A stretch of DNA of 64,000 nucleotides from Nocardia sp. XZ_19_385 (GCF_015355755.1 NZ_JACVEE010000001.1:806001-870000); one strand, 5' to 3'; shown: positions 1 through 12,574, counted from the first letter of the stretch. The notes: generated from the letters alone by a model not told the origin. Numbers and translations are program-made.

Positions 1-718
<718 letters not shown>

Positions 719-885
719 TCAAGCGGGATACATTCCGATGCCCCAACCACACTAATGCCCAGGCACCACCTCTCCGACATGCACCTGCCGTTGTGAGTCC
801 CCCGCCCCGCGCGGCACCGCCGACGCTGGACGTTCGCGGACCGCGAATGCCGCTGGCATCAGGACTTTCGCTGGTAGCGGATACG

Positions 886-927
886 ACAAATCCGCCGCTC
901 CGAGAGGTCCCGGAGCGGCGGATTTGT
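886..927 (-). terminator. Hairpin terminator after whiA
   Basis: A perfect 17-bp stem (ACAAATCCGCCGCTCCG at 886-902 pairing with 911-927) with an 8-base loop starts ten bases beyond the whiA stop. It lacks a long U-tract, which is common for actinobacterial intrinsic terminators. It separates the rapZ-yvcK-whiA unit from gap. Confidence 0.8.
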
Positions 928-936
928 CCGAAATTG

Positions 937-1920
937 TCAGGCCTCGTCGAGCAATTCGGCGGTGACGGCGGACTCGGTGTCCGGAATGCCGAGTTCCTTG
1001 GCGCGCCGGTCGGCCATCGACAGCAAGCGTCGAATGCGGCCCGCCACAGCGTCTTTCGTCATCGGCGGGTCGGCGAGCTGGCCGAGCTCCTCCAGGGAGG
1101 CCTGGCGGTGCTGGACGCGCAGTTTGCCGGCGGCGGCCAAATGATCCGGCACGTCGTCGCTGAGGATCTCCAGCGCGCGTTCCACACGCGCTGCGGCGGC
1201 GACCGCGGCCCGGGCCGAACGGCGCAGGTTCGCGTCGTCGAAGTTGGCCAGGCGGTTCGCCGTGGCGCGCACCTCGCGGCGCATCCGGCGCTCCTCCCAG
1301 GTGAGCCTGGTGTCCTGCGCGCCCATGCGGGTCAGCAGGGCGCCGATGGCCTCACCGTCGCGCACCACGACGCGGTCGGTGCCGCGCACCTCACGGGCCT
1401 TGGCGGTGATGCCGAGCCGCCGGGCGGCGCCGACGAGCGCGAGCGCCGCCTCGGGACCGGGGCAGCTGACCTCGAGCGCCGAGGAACGACCGGGTTCGGT
1501 GAGCGAGCCGTGCGCCAAAAACGCTCCGCGCCAAGCGGCTTCGGCGTCGGCGATGCTGCCGCCGACCACCTGGGCGGGCAGCCCGCGCACCGGACGGCCG
1601 CGCACATCGAGCAGCCCGGTCTGGCGCGCCAGCGCCTCGCCCTCCTTGGACACGCGCACCACGTAGCGGGAGGTCTTACGCAGACCGCCCGCACCGAGCA
1701 CGTGCACGTCGGAGCCGTAGCCGTAAAGCTCGAAGATTTCCCGGCGGAGCCGTCGTGCGATGGAGCCCATGTCCACTTCGGCTTCCACGATCACCCGGCC
1801 GCCGACGATATGCAGGCCTCCGGCGAAACGTAGCAGCGCGGACAGTTCGGCTTTGCGGGAACTCACCTGTGAAATGGTGAGCCTGCTCAGCTCGTCTTTC
1901 ACCTCGGCTGTCATTGCCAC
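937..1920 (-). CDS. whiA: DNA-binding protein WhiA
   Basis: Transcription factor of the WhiA family, needed for sporulation septation in Streptomyces and present across Gram-positives. It is 327 residues, matching the mycobacterial length. The N-terminal two thirds is the LAGLIDADG-like fold ([22 protein letters not shown] near residues 25-45; [13 protein letters not shown] further on). The C-terminus carries the helix-turn-helix ([17 protein letters not shown]). GTG at 1920 gives [11 protein letters not shown], matching mycobacterial WhiA, with AGGAG eight bases upstream. A longer reading of the frame exists but has no family support. It overlaps the yvcK end by ten bases, so translation is probably coupled. 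Confidence 0.96.
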   Translation of the reverse strand: MAMTAEVKDELSRLTISQVSSRKAELSALLRFAGGLHIVGGRVIVEAEVDMGSIARRLRREIFELYGYGSDVHVLGAGGLRKTSRYVVRVSKEGEALARQTGLLDVRGRPVRGLPAQVVGGSIADAEAAWRGAFLAHGSLTEPGRSSALEVSCPGPEAALALVGAARRLGITAKAREVRGTDRVVVRDGEAIGALLTRMGAQDTRLTWEERRMRREVRATANRLANFDDANLRRSARAAVAAAARVERALEILSDDVPDHLAAAGKLRVQHRQASLEELGQLADPPMTKDAVAGRIRRLLSMADRRAKELGIPDTESAVTAELLDEA

Positions 1921-2957
1921 GAGACGCGCTCCTTTCCACCCAACCCGGACCGCACATCCGCGCCCATGTGCCGTCCTTCGACTCGAAGCCCTGCCTTTTG
2001 CGGCCGAGGTTGCCGGATCAGCTGATCCAGTGCGGCGGCGAGCTTTCCGGGGTGATGCCGGTCGGTTCCCGCTTCGGCGACATCGGAAAAGGTTACTCGC
2101 GCCCGCAACTGTTCGGCAGCCCTGGCCACATGTTCGCGCTCTCGGCCTTCCGGCACCGAGCCCGAATCGACCAAAACCTCGTCGACCACGAATTCCGGTG
2201 CGTGCTGGGACAATACATGCAGATGACGTTCGGCGGAGAACCCCGCCGTTTCGCCCGGCTCCGCGGCCAGGTTCAGCACCAGTACCTTGCGCGCACGGGT
2301 ATAGACCAGCGCGTCCCGCAATTCGGGGACCAGCACATGCGGGATCACGCTGGTGAACCACGAACCCGGGCCCAGCACAACGACATCCGCGTGTTCGATG
2401 GCGGAGGTGGCCTCCGGGCTCGCGGGCGGATCCGACGGGATCAAACGCACGCGGCGCACTTTGCCCGGCGTGGTGGCGACCGCGACCTGGCCGCGGATGC
2501 AGCGGCTGACGCGCGGATCCGCTTCCAGCCCAGACACATCCGCTTCGATATCGAGAGCGATGGGTGACATCGGCAGGACCCGGCCGGTCACCTTGAGCAC
2601 CTTCCCGAGTTCGTCGAGCGCGTCCACCGGATTGCCGAGCACCTCGGTCAGGCCCGCCAGGATCAGATTGCCGACCGAATGGCCCGCCAGCGCGCCGGTG
2701 CCGCCGAAGCGGTGCTGGATCGACTGCGTCCAGACGCCTTCCGGGTCAGCTGCCAAGGCCGCCAACGCCATTCGTAGATCACCCGGGGGTAGCACGCCCA
2801 GTTCGGCACGTAGCCGGCCGGAGGAACCGCCGTCGTCGGCCACGGTGACGACCGCGCAGATCTTGCGGGTCAGCCGCCGCACCGCGGTCAAGGTCGCATA
2901 CAGTCCGTGCCCGCCGCCTAGCGCCACGATGGCGGGATTGGATTCCCAGCCAGTCAT
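1911..2957 (-). CDS. yvcK: YvcK/CofD-family gluconeogenesis factor
   Basis: Member of the YvcK (Rv1422-like) family, required in Bacillus and mycobacteria for growth on gluconeogenic carbon and for cell-wall homeostasis; it binds UDP-sugars in studied homologues. The 348 residues show the N-terminal GGGHGLY (about 14-20) and [12 protein letters not shown] motifs and the later [12 protein letters not shown] stretch, all diagnostic. ATG at 2957 overlaps the rapZ stop in ATGA, so it is translationally coupled to rapZ upstream and whiA downstream. The rapZ-yvcK-whiA trio is a conserved gene string. The exact biochemical activity is unproven for this family in actinomycetes. Confidence 0.94.
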   Translation of the reverse strand: MTGWESNPAIVALGGGHGLYATLTAVRRLTRKICAVVTVADDGGSSGRLRAELGVLPPGDLRMALAALAADPEGVWTQSIQHRFGGTGALAGHSVGNLILAGLTEVLGNPVDALDELGKVLKVTGRVLPMSPIALDIEADVSGLEADPRVSRCIRGQVAVATTPGKVRRVRLIPSDPPASPEATSAIEHADVVVLGPGSWFTSVIPHVLVPELRDALVYTRARKVLVLNLAAEPGETAGFSAERHLHVLSQHAPEFVVDEVLVDSGSVPEGREREHVARAAEQLRARVTFSDVAEAGTDRHHPGKLAAALDQLIRQPRPQKAGLRVEGRHMGADVRSGLGGKERVSWQ

Positions 2958-3919
2958 TCGCGCCCCAGATCCCGATGCACCACGCGCACGACGTCGGACT
3001 CGCCCGACTCGTCGAATTGCGCGCCCATCAGTTCTCCGAGCGCCTCGGCTATCGCCACGCTGCGGTGCTTGCCTCCGGTGCAGCCCACTGCCACCGTCAT
3101 GTATCGCTTCCCCTCTTGGCGGTAACCGTTCGTCGTCAGGTCGACCAGGTGGTGCGCCGTACGCAGATAGTCGGCCGCGCCGGGGCGCGACAGCACGTAC
3201 TCGCTGACCACCGCTTCCTGTCCCGAATGTTCCCGAAGTTCCGGTATCCAATGCGGATTGGGTAGAAAACGCACATCCAACACCATGTCTGCGTCCAGCG
3301 GAACCCCGTATTTGAAGCCGAAGGACTGCACGGTCAGCTGCAATGCGGCGGGTGTCCCGCCGCCGTAGGCCTCCTCGAGCTTGCGATGCAATTGGTGGAT
3401 CGACAATTCCGATGTATCGATGACCAGGTCGGCCGCGGTTTTCACGGTCGACAGGCGAATCCGTTCCGAGGCGAGGCCCGCGGACAAGGTGCCGTCGGAG
3501 CTCTCACTCTGCAACGGATGCCGGCGCCGCGCGAAACCGAAACGGCGGATCAGGACGTCGTCGGAGGCTTCCAGGAACAGGATGCGGGTGCGCACGCCGC
3601 GCGCCCGCAGCTCTTCGGTGACGACCGAGAGATTGCCGGTGAAGAAGCGACTGCGCACGTCCATGACCAGGGCCAATCGGCGGATCGGGGGATCGGCGGA
3701 GGTGCCGAGTTCGACCATGCGGCCGATCAACTCGGGCGGCAGGTTGTCGGTGACGTACCAGCCCAGATCCTCCAGTACCCGGGCCGCGGTACCGCGGCCC
3801 GCACCGGACAGACCGGTCACGATGACAACCTCGACCTGCTGCAAACCGGATATAGGCGCGCCGGAATCGGCGGCCGACCGGGGGCCGCCCGCAGTGCTGT
3901 TCGATTCGACGCGTGTCAT
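2954..3919 (-). CDS. rapZ: RapZ-type nucleotide-binding protein (RNase adapter family)
   Basis: P-loop protein of the RapZ/YvcJ family. In E. coli RapZ is an RNA-binding adapter for RNase E controlling glucosamine-6-phosphate synthase; in Gram-positives its role is less clear. The 321 residues contain the Walker A-like GLSGAGRGT (residues 36-44), in which the usual lysine is arginine, as in the mycobacterial homologue, and the C-terminal signature VAVGCTGGKHRSVAIAE. A poorly conserved 28-residue N-terminal extension precedes the P-loop. It is the first gene of the rapZ-yvcK-whiA unit and lies 94 bases after uvrC. Confidence 0.95.
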   Translation of the reverse strand: MTRVESNSTAGGPRSAADSGAPISGLQQVEVVIVTGLSGAGRGTAARVLEDLGWYVTDNLPPELIGRMVELGTSADPPIRRLALVMDVRSRFFTGNLSVVTEELRARGVRTRILFLEASDDVLIRRFGFARRRHPLQSESSDGTLSAGLASERIRLSTVKTAADLVIDTSELSIHQLHRKLEEAYGGGTPAALQLTVQSFGFKYGVPLDADMVLDVRFLPNPHWIPELREHSGQEAVVSEYVLSRPGAADYLRTAHHLVDLTTNGYRQEGKRYMTVAVGCTGGKHRSVAIAEALGELMGAQFDESGESDVVRVVHRDLGRE

Positions 3920-4013
3920 GTCCTACCGGATCTGTGTCTAGGGTGCCTCTCGATCATCCCGTACCGAATCTCGTATCGGGCGCAGACACACAACGTACGC
4001 GACACGGATTTCA

Positions 4014-6131
4014 TCAATTGTCGCTCGCTGGGCCGCGTGTCGCGCCCGGTTGGTCCGACTCGAGAGCCTCGAGAACCGCTTTTGCCGTGGCGACGCCGAT
4101 CCCTGGGACCTCGGTGATCTGCTCGATAGTTGCCTCCTTGAGTTTGGCGACCGACCCGAAGTGCGTGACCAGGGCCGTGCGGCGAGATTGACCGAGGCCT
4201 TTGACCGAGTCCAAGGCGGAGGCGGTCATCCGGCGGGATCGTTTGCTGCGATGAAAAGTGATGGCGAAGCGGTGCGCCTCGTCGCGGACCCGCTGCAGCA
4301 GGAACAGGGCCTCGCTGTTGCGCGGCATGATCAACGGGTCGGGTTCGCCTGGGACCCAGACCTCTTCGAGGCGTTTGGCCAGGCCGATGACGGCGACATC
4401 GGTGATGCCGAGATCGTCGAGGACCTCGGCGGCCGCCGCGACCTGGGGTGCGCCGCCGTCGACGACATAGAGGTTCGGCGGGTAAGCGAACTTGCGCGGG
4501 CGGCCGGTGCGCGGATCGATACCGGGGGCCGGGTTGAGATCGTCCGGATCGAGGGTGCCGTCCAGTCCGTCCTCATCGATTTCGAGCGCGCTCGAATCGG
4601 GGTTCGCGAGTTCGTCGTCGCTGGGAACGCTTCGCGCCGCCTGCAATTCGGCGGCTTCCAACTCCTCGCGTTCCTTACGGAGTCGCCAGAACCGCCGCCG
4701 GGTCACCTCACGGATGCTGCCGACATCGTCGGAGCGGCCCTCCCCCGCCGCCTCCTTGATGGCGAAGTGGCGGTACTCGGATTTCCGGGGCAGCCCGTCC
4801 TCGAACACCACCAGGGAGGCCACCACATCGGTGCCCTGGACGTGACTGATGTCGACGCATTCGATCCGCAGCGGGGCGCTGTCCAGTTCGAGGGCGTCTT
4901 GAATATCTTGCAGGGCAGCTGATCTCGAGGTCAGATCGCCGGCGCGCTTGAGTTTGTGCTGGGCCAGCGCGCCCATCGCATTGCGCTGCACGGTTTCGGC
5001 GAGGGCTTTCTTGTCGCCGCGCTGGGGAACACGGAGCTTGACGCCCGAGCCGCGCAGCTTGCTCAGCCACTCCTGAATCTGCTCGGCGTCGGCGGGCAGC
5101 TCGGGGACGAGCACCTCACGCGGCACCACGGTGGCCGCCTGCTCCTCGACCGACTGCTCGGCCACCGCGACCTGCTCGATGTAGAACTGCGTGAGGAACT
5201 GCTCCACCAGGGCGGCCATCTCGCCACCGGCCTCGGGGGCGTCGATGGCGTCACCGGATTTGTCGACCACCCAGCCGCGCTGGCCGCGCACCCGGCCGTC
5301 GCGGACGTGGAAGATCTGCACCGAGACCTGGAGTTCGTCGGTGGCGAAGGCGATCACGTCGGCGTCGGTGCCGTCGCCGAGCACCACCGCCTGCTTCTCC
5401 AGCGCGCGGCGCAAGGCCTGCACGTCATCGCGCAGGCGGGCGGCGGTCTCGAAATCGAGATCCTCGGCGGCGTCCTGCATGCGCCGTTCCAGTTCCCGGA
5501 CCATCCGGTCGGTTCGGCCGGCCAGGAAGTCGCAGAAGTCCTCCACGATCTTGCGGTGCTCGTCGGCACTCACGCGCCCGACGCAGGGCGCGGCACACTT
5601 GTCGATGTACCCGAGCAGACACGGGCGCCCGATCTGGTTGTGCCGCTTGAAGACTCCGTTCGAACAGGTACGCGCCGGGAACACGCGCAGCAGCAGATCC
5701 AAGGTTTCCCGGATCGCCCAGGCGTGGGCGTACGGCCCGAAGTACCGCACACCCTTCTTCCGGGCGCCGCGATAGACGAACAGCCGCGGGAATTCCTCGT
5801 TGAGGGTGACCGCGAGCACCGGATAGGACTTGTCGTCGCGATACCGCACGTTGAAGCGCGGATCGAACTCCTTGATCCAGTTGTATTCCAGCTGCAGCGC
5901 CTCCACCTCGGTGGAGACGACCGTCCACTCGACGCCGGCCGCGGTGGTGACCATCTGGCGGGTCCGCGGATGCAGCGACGCCACATCGGCGAAGTACGAA
6001 TTCAGCCTGCTTCGCAGGCTCTTCGCCTTGCCGACATAGATAACCCGCCGATGCGCGTCCCGGAACTTGTACACCCCGGGTCCGACGGGAATCGTCCCCG
6101 GCCCAGGCCGGTACGTCGCTGGATCTGCCAC
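4014..6131 (-). CDS. uvrC: Excinuclease ABC subunit C
   Basis: Makes both incisions flanking a UvrB-bound DNA lesion in nucleotide excision repair. The 705 residues show the GIY-YIG nuclease domain ([20 protein letters not shown] near 17-37), a UVR domain ([22 protein letters not shown] near 208-230), the RNase H-like nuclease half ([29 protein letters not shown]) and a C-terminal double helix-hairpin-helix ([17 protein letters not shown]). An acidic insert of about 60 residues (roughly 490-550) interrupts the second nuclease half, as in other actinobacterial UvrC proteins. Start is GTG at 6131. No clear LexA box was seen in the 157-bp divergent upstream region. Confidence 0.97.
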   Translation of the reverse strand: MADPATYRPGPGTIPVGPGVYKFRDAHRRVIYVGKAKSLRSRLNSYFADVASLHPRTRQMVTTAAGVEWTVVSTEVEALQLEYNWIKEFDPRFNVRYRDDKSYPVLAVTLNEEFPRLFVYRGARKKGVRYFGPYAHAWAIRETLDLLLRVFPARTCSNGVFKRHNQIGRPCLLGYIDKCAAPCVGRVSADEHRKIVEDFCDFLAGRTDRMVRELERRMQDAAEDLDFETAARLRDDVQALRRALEKQAVVLGDGTDADVIAFATDELQVSVQIFHVRDGRVRGQRGWVVDKSGDAIDAPEAGGEMAALVEQFLTQFYIEQVAVAEQSVEEQAATVVPREVLVPELPADAEQIQEWLSKLRGSGVKLRVPQRGDKKALAETVQRNAMGALAQHKLKRAGDLTSRSAALQDIQDALELDSAPLRIECVDISHVQGTDVVASLVVFEDGLPRKSEYRHFAIKEAAGEGRSDDVGSIREVTRRRFWRLRKEREELEAAELQAARSVPSDDELANPDSSALEIDEDGLDGTLDPDDLNPAPGIDPRTGRPRKFAYPPNLYVVDGGAPQVAAAAEVLDDLGITDVAVIGLAKRLEEVWVPGEPDPLIMPRNSEALFLLQRVRDEAHRFAITFHRSKRSRRMTASALDSVKGLGQSRRTALVTHFGSVAKLKEATIEQITEVPGIGVATAKAVLEALESDQPGATRGPASDN

Positions 6132-6288
6132 CCGAACAGCCTATCGAGTGCCACCGACACCCTTCGCCCGCCAGGTTCGCAGTGGCGGAAGCGTGCGGAA
6201 TGATCTTGAATATGGCCAACGGGGGGCATGGATCGTTCACAACCGAACAGGCATGTCGTCGTCCGTATTCCGAGCACGAAGGACGAAC

Positions 6289-6780
6289 ATGACCGAGCAA
6301 GGACTACCGCACTACCCCAACCCCGAGACGGAACTGCCGCAGTACCCCAATCCAGAGCAGGAACTGCCGCAGTACACGAGTCCCGAATACGCGGGCGCGC
6401 ACTATGCGCATTATCAGCCGAACAACGGCCGGATGCCGGGTGTGGTGCGCGCGGCGCGGGTGATCTCGTTCCTCACGGCCGGACTGGGCTTCGTCCTCAC
6501 CGTGCTGGTGGGCATGCGATTCGGTGCCGAGAGCGCCGGCGGTATGACCTTCGGTTTTCTGTTCGCCTGGATCATCGCTATTTTCGCGTTCCAGTTCGGC
6601 AGTGGCGGGCGTGGAGTCCGAACCACTGTCATCACGTTGTCGATCATCGAGGCCGTCATCGGCCTCGGCGGCATGGCGTCCATGCAGCCTCCGGGCCCGC
6701 TCGGCATCATTGTCGGAATCCTGACCGCGTGCCTGATGGGCGGGCAGTCCGCGGCCCGATGGTTCAATCGTCCGCGCTGA
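6289..6780 (+). CDS. Small membrane protein with N-terminal Pro/Tyr repeats
   Basis: Unrecognised 163-residue protein. ATG at 6289 follows AAGGACGA; upstream in-frame starts (for example 6253) are less well placed. The N-terminus has three near-perfect 10-residue tandem repeats (LPHYPNPETE, LPQYPNPEQE, LPQYTSPEYA), mirrored by 30-bp DNA repeats. The rest contains four hydrophobic helices (VISFLTAGLGFVLTVLVGM; MTFGFLFAWIIAIFAFQF; a third around residues 110-130; LGIIVGILTACLMGG). The Pro/Tyr-rich cytoplasmic tail plus four-helix layout resembles actinobacterial DUF4190/DUF4064-like membrane proteins, but no specific family is claimed. It is transcribed divergently from uvrC. Confidence 0.75.
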   Translation: MTEQGLPHYPNPETELPQYPNPEQELPQYTSPEYAGAHYAHYQPNNGRMPGVVRAARVISFLTAGLGFVLTVLVGMRFGAESAGGMTFGFLFAWIIAIFAFQFGSGGRGVRTTVITLSIIEAVIGLGGMASMQPPGPLGIIVGILTACLMGGQSAARWFNRPR

Positions 6781-6878
6781 CGCGACCGGCTGCCGGATGG
6801 TCTCCGGAGTGGTTGCGGCGGAGATCTTTCCGTCGCGATCTCCCGACGCTTGTCGGTGATCGGCGTTAAAGTCCGTGC

Positions 6879-8825
6879 ATGAAGCGCACACGCGGTAGGT
6901 GGGTTGGCGCTGGGGCGGCGTTGACGCTTGTAGTCGGGATCGTCACCGGGTGTTCCGGGGAGGACGCGCAGGCCGCCGGGCCGTGCGGAGAATCGCCGAA
7001 CGGAACCCCGGTAACGGCAGCCCCGGCGAGCGGGACCGGGTCGACGAATATCGCGACGAATCCGGAGATCGCGTCCGGATATCGGTCCGGGATGAAAGCC
7101 GTCCGGACCAAGACCTACGCGGTGTCCACGGCCAACCCGATTTCCACCAAGGCCGCGTGTGAGGTGCTGAACAAGGGCGGGACGGCGGCGGATGCGCTGA
7201 TCGCCGCGCAGGCGGTACTCGGGCTCGTCGAGCCGCAGGCCTCCGGGATCGGTGGCGGCGGGTTCCTGCTGTACTACGACGCGGCCAGCAAGGGCATCGA
7301 AGCCTATGACGGACGCGAGATCGCGCCGGCGGCGGCCACCGAGAACTATCTGCGCTGGGTCAGCGACGAGGACCGCACCGAACCCAAGCCGAACACCCGG
7401 GCCAGTGGACGCTCCATCGGCGTCCCCGGGATTCTGCGGATGCTGGAGCTCGCGCACCGGGAGCACGGGAAGACCTCGTGGCGGGAGTTGTTCGATCCGG
7501 CAATCGGCTTGGCGGACCGCGGCTTCGAGATCAGCCCCCGGCTGGCCGGGCAGATCGCCGAGTCCGCGAAAGATCTCGCCACCGACGAAGCGGCCAAGGC
7601 GTACTTCCTGAATCCGGACGGGTCTGGGAAGAAGGTCAACACGCTGCTGACCAACCCGGGCATGTCGAAGACGTTGAGCGCCATCGCCTCCGACGGCGCG
7701 GACGCGTTCTACACCGGCGCCATCGCGCAGGCCATCGTCGACGCCGCGGCCTCCACCGCCGGTGGGCGCACGGGCGGCCAGCTCACCATGGCCGATCTCG
7801 CCGGATATCAGCCGAAGAAGCGCACCGCGCTGTGCTCGGGTTACCGCGTCCACGAGGTCTGCGGCATGCCCGCGCCCTCCTCCGGCGGCAGCACGGTCGC
7901 CGCTACGCTGGGCATCCTGGAGAACTTCGATCTGGCCGCACTGAAGCCCGACGCACTCGACGCCAACGGCGGCAAGCCGAAAGCCGAAGCGGTGCACCTG
8001 ATCGCGGAGGCCGAGCGGCTCGCCTACGCCGACCGCAACAAGTATGTCGCCGACGAGGACTTCATCCCGCTGCCCGGCGGTTCCATGCAGACCCTGATCG
8101 ACAAGAACTACCTCAAGCAGCGCGCCGGACTGATCAACCCGAGCCGCAGCATGGGCACCGCCCAGCCGGGCGACTTCGGCCCGGTCCCGCTCGGCGTGGG
8201 CCAGCAGCCGCCCGAACACGGCACCAGCCACATCTCCGTGGTCGACAAATACGGCAACGCGGCAGCATTGACCACCACCGTCGAATCCGCCTTCGGCTCG
8301 TTCCACGTCGTCGACGGCTTCGTCCTCAACAACCAGCTCACCGACTTCGCCGCCGACCCCCTCGGCGCCGACGGCGCACCGGTCGCCAACCGCATCCAGC
8401 CGAACAAACGCCCCCGCAGCTCGATGGCCCCGACCCTGGTCTTCGATCGGGCCCCGGACGGCGCGCGTGGCGCCCTCACCCACATCACCGGCTCCCCCGG
8501 CGGCTCGGTCATCATCCAGTTCGTCGTCAAAACCCTTGTCGGCCTCCTGGACTGGGGCCTGGACCCGCAACAAGCGGTCTCCGCCGTCTCCTTCGGCGCG
8601 GGCAACACCCCGTCCACCGGAATCGGCGGCGAACACCCCGCCATCAACGCGACAAACAAGGGCGATAGCGACCCACTCGTCATCCGCCTGCGCGAAATGG
8701 GCCACCAGGTCTCGGTAACACCCCAGGTCAGTGGCCTCAGCACCCTGAAACTCGACCCGAGCGGCGGCTGGATCGGCGGCGCCGACCCCCGCCGCGAAGG
8801 AGCCGTCTTCGGCGACGTCCGCTAA
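6879..8825 (+). CDS. ggt: Gamma-glutamyltransferase, lipoprotein
   Basis: Extracytoplasmic gamma-glutamyltranspeptidase that transfers or hydrolyses the gamma-glutamyl group of glutathione and related peptides. The 648-residue precursor begins with a lipoprotein signal (hydrophobic core LTLVVGIVTGC, lipobox cysteine about 25). The proenzyme is cleaved before the catalytic threonine in the HGTSHISVVDKYGNA motif (about residue 447), giving large and small subunits. ASGIGGGGFLLYYD and HITGSPGGSVIIQFV are family motifs. It is monocistronic and convergent with the PH-like gene, with an inverted repeat between them. Confidence 0.95.
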   Translation: MKRTRGRWVGAGAALTLVVGIVTGCSGEDAQAAGPCGESPNGTPVTAAPASGTGSTNIATNPEIASGYRSGMKAVRTKTYAVSTANPISTKAACEVLNKGGTAADALIAAQAVLGLVEPQASGIGGGGFLLYYDAASKGIEAYDGREIAPAAATENYLRWVSDEDRTEPKPNTRASGRSIGVPGILRMLELAHREHGKTSWRELFDPAIGLADRGFEISPRLAGQIAESAKDLATDEAAKAYFLNPDGSGKKVNTLLTNPGMSKTLSAIASDGADAFYTGAIAQAIVDAAASTAGGRTGGQLTMADLAGYQPKKRTALCSGYRVHEVCGMPAPSSGGSTVAATLGILENFDLAALKPDALDANGGKPKAEAVHLIAEAERLAYADRNKYVADEDFIPLPGGSMQTLIDKNYLKQRAGLINPSRSMGTAQPGDFGPVPLGVGQQPPEHGTSHISVVDKYGNAAALTTTVESAFGSFHVVDGFVLNNQLTDFAADPLGADGAPVANRIQPNKRPRSSMAPTLVFDRAPDGARGALTHITGSPGGSVIIQFVVKTLVGLLDWGLDPQQAVSAVSFGAGNTPSTGIGGEHPAINATNKGDSDPLVIRLREMGHQVSVTPQVSGLSTLKLDPSGGWIGGADPRREGAVFGDVR

Positions 8826-8894
8826 GGCCCACCGCCTGAGGCGCAATGCCCCCGCAGCACCGCTGACACCCGAGGCGATCAAGGTGGCCGAGTT

Positions 8895-8971
8895 GTATGC
8901 AAATCGTGCACTTTTCCGGACGAACTTGGCCGAAATCGCCTCAGTTCAGCGAAACTGCACGATCTGCATAC
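8895..8971. repeat. Long imperfect inverted repeat between convergent genes
   Basis: GTATGCAAATCGTGCA (8895-8910) pairs with TGCACGATCTGCATAC (8956-8971) with one mismatch over 16 bp, around a 45-base centre that itself shows partial complementarity. The right arm ends at the base before the stop codon of the minus-strand PH-like gene. It could be a bidirectional terminator for ggt and the rib operon, or a small palindromic repeat element. Confidence 0.6.
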
Positions 8972-9469
8972 TCACTCAGCGGCCTGATCCGCGGTGTACT
9001 TCGCGCCGAGCTCGCGGAGGCGGTCCATGGCCTGTGCGGCGTGCGCCTTGTCGTTGGCGCGGATGGCAAGCAGTGGGACGTATTCGTCGTCGACGAGTTC
9101 CAGGCGAGCCCAGGACTTCCGGTCCGGGAAGGAGACGCCGATGACGTGTTCCCAGGTGAACAGGTTGTCGCCGAGGATGTTCCGGACCATGACACCCTTG
9201 GCGCCGACGCGCAGGCGGGGGCGGGTGAGGGTCAGGATTCCGGCGGCGATGAGGAGGCCGACGCCGATCATGGCGAACTGGTCGATGATCCGGAAGTTCA
9301 CGCCGGTGGAGCCGGAACGCAGCCAGATACCGCCGATGCCGAAGACCACGACGACCAGGGTCGCGCAGATCCAGGCGGTGCGGACCGAGCGGCGCGGACG
9401 CACCTCGAGATCCCATTCGGGGGCGTCCGCGGCCGGTTGCTCACGACGCCAGATACGCACAACGGGCAT
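8972..9469 (-). CDS. PH-like domain membrane protein (Rv1417-like)
   Basis: A 165-residue protein with two hydrophobic segments (ICATLVVVVFGIGGIWL around 34-50; FAMIGVGLLIAAGILTL around 65-82), followed by a bacterial PH-like domain (LRVGAKGVMVRNILGDNLFTW; VIGVSFPDRKSWARLELVDDEYVPLLAI). The position four bases after ribH matches Rv1417 in M. tuberculosis. Function is unknown; conserved linkage to the riboflavin genes implies co-transcription rather than a proven role in flavin metabolism. Confidence 0.85.
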   Translation of the reverse strand: MPVVRIWRREQPAADAPEWDLEVRPRRSVRTAWICATLVVVVFGIGGIWLRSGSTGVNFRIIDQFAMIGVGLLIAAGILTLTRPRLRVGAKGVMVRNILGDNLFTWEHVIGVSFPDRKSWARLELVDDEYVPLLAIRANDKAHAAQAMDRLRELGAKYTADQAAE

Positions 9470-9473
9470 CGGC

Positions 9474-11239
<1,766 letters not shown>

Positions 11240-11285
11240 GTCAGCTGTGCTCCATATCGAAAGAAGTGCGGTGTCCATTCTGCAG

Positions 11286-11432
11286 CGCCTGCGGCGCTGC
11301 GTGTTCGCGGCCCCTGTTGTCTCGGTTCCGAGCGGCCGAGACTCGCGCCTGCGGCGCCTGCGCTTCGGCCGCTCGGAACCGAGACGGCCGCGAACGGGTC
11401 GGTCGTAAGACTCCCTCCGAACGGGCCGGGTC
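11286..11432 (+). repeat. Dispersed ~150-bp hairpin element, copy A
   Basis: Non-coding element between ribE and ribBA. It matches, in the opposite orientation, the element at 37561-37712 over almost its whole length, ending with the shared GTCGTAAGACTCCCTCCG (11402-11419). The centre is a long hairpin: GTCTCGGTTCCGAGCGGCCGA pairs with its complement, around CGCGCCTGCGGCGCCTGCG. The other copy has different but compensating bases in the stem. An open frame reads through both copies, but it is probably an artefact of the repeat. Confidence 0.85.
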
Positions 11433-11478
11433 AGACCCGGATGCTGGAACTATCTTCGCACCAGAGGCCGGTACCGGC

Positions 11479-12102
11479 TCAACCGCGCTGCTGCAATCGT
11501 TCGACGTACTTGGCGATCACGTCGACCTCGAGATTGACCTTGGTGCCGACAGCGGCGGCGCCGAGGTTGGTCATGGACAGCGTGGTCGGGATGAGCGACA
11601 CCTCGAACCAGTCGCGATTGCCGTCGGCGGCGGGGTCCTCGGACTGGCCGAGGCCGGAGACGGTGAGCGAGATCCCGTCGACGGTGATCGAGCCCTTCTG
11701 CACCACGTAGCGCGCGATGGCGTCAGGCAGCGAGACGCGCACGACCTCCCAGTTCTCCGAGGGCGTGCGGGCGAGGACGGTGCCGGTGCCGTCGACGTGG
11801 CCCTGCACCAGGTGCCCGCCGAGGCGGCTGTTCAGCGCGGCGGCGCGCTCCAGGTTGACCCGCGAGCCGGCGCTGAGGCCGCCGATGCTGGAGCGGTTCA
11901 GGGTCTCCTGCATCACGTCGACGGTGAAGCTGTCGCCGTCGATGACGTCCACGACGGTGAGGCAGACGCCGTTGACCGCGATGGAGTCCCCGTGTCCGGC
12001 ATCGGAGGTGACGAGCTTGCCCCGGATGGTGAGGCGCGCGGCGTCGGCCAGCGGCTCGGTGGCGACGATCTCGCCAAGCTCCTCGACGATGCCTGTGAAC
12101 AT
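11479..12102 (-). CDS. ribE: Riboflavin synthase, alpha chain
   Basis: Dismutates two lumazine molecules to riboflavin plus pyrimidinedione. The 207 residues form two lumazine-binding repeats, each starting with a typical motif (MFTGIVEELGEI at residue 1; GGHLVQGHVDGTGTV about 95). NGVCLTVVD and DGISLTVS mark the paired beta-barrels. ATG at 12102 has GGGAG eight bases upstream. It is first in the local rib unit. No FMN riboswitch core was found in the 470 bases upstream. Confidence 0.96.
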   Translation of the reverse strand: MFTGIVEELGEIVATEPLADAARLTIRGKLVTSDAGHGDSIAVNGVCLTVVDVIDGDSFTVDVMQETLNRSSIGGLSAGSRVNLERAAALNSRLGGHLVQGHVDGTGTVLARTPSENWEVVRVSLPDAIARYVVQKGSITVDGISLTVSGLGQSEDPAADGNRDWFEVSLIPTTLSMTNLGAAAVGTKVNLEVDVIAKYVERLQQRG

Positions 12103-12574
12103 GCGCTGCACTCCCTGGTCGCGTTCGTGTGTCGGTGGGCGGAACAAGCCGGGGCCGGCTGCTATTCCCGCTCGCACCCAGGGTAACGACGCCGGGTCGT
12201 AGGTAGGCAGCGCGGTTCCGTCCAGCGGTTCGCCGCCGCCGGAACAGACCGCGGGACCGGCAGGGGGCCGCGTTTCTGTACAGCTATACGAAATTGCCGG
12301 GGATTTACCCCAGCGAGATAAACAGACTGCCCAGAATTTCCGCGCATCACGATTGAATCAAGACCATTTCGCACCGGATCGCGAATCCTGCTGGTACCCA
12401 GCGGAAAACACGCCTACACATTTCCCTTGCATCCAAACGGAAATGGATGCAATATTGTTATGTACCTGATTCCGACCGTTCAATTCTCGCTCCCGAGACT
12501 GACACGAACGGCCTTCTACCAGCAGTTGGAAGCGGATCCTTCATGGTAAATCCACCACACAGCGGGGGTGTTGC
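12103..12574. other. 472-bp divergent intergenic region
   Basis: Non-coding region between ribE and the divergent gene at 12575. The half near ribE is GC-rich. The half near 12575 is AT-richer and contains an 8-bp perfect inverted repeat (annotated separately). No convincing ORF, tRNA or riboswitch was seen. Confidence 0.6.
12427..12452. promoter_or_regulatory. Candidate operator, perfect inverted repeat
   Basis: TTGCATCC and GGATGCAA flank a ten-base spacer in an AT-rich patch about 120 bp upstream of the gene at 12575. The layout suits a dimeric repressor site; which protein binds is unknown. Confidence 0.45.

Noticed and set aside
11266-11460. Small proteins encoded across the dispersed element (also at 37500-37715)
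   Set aside because: The similar peptides arise because the DNA element is repeated; no ribosome site or third-position bias supports translation.
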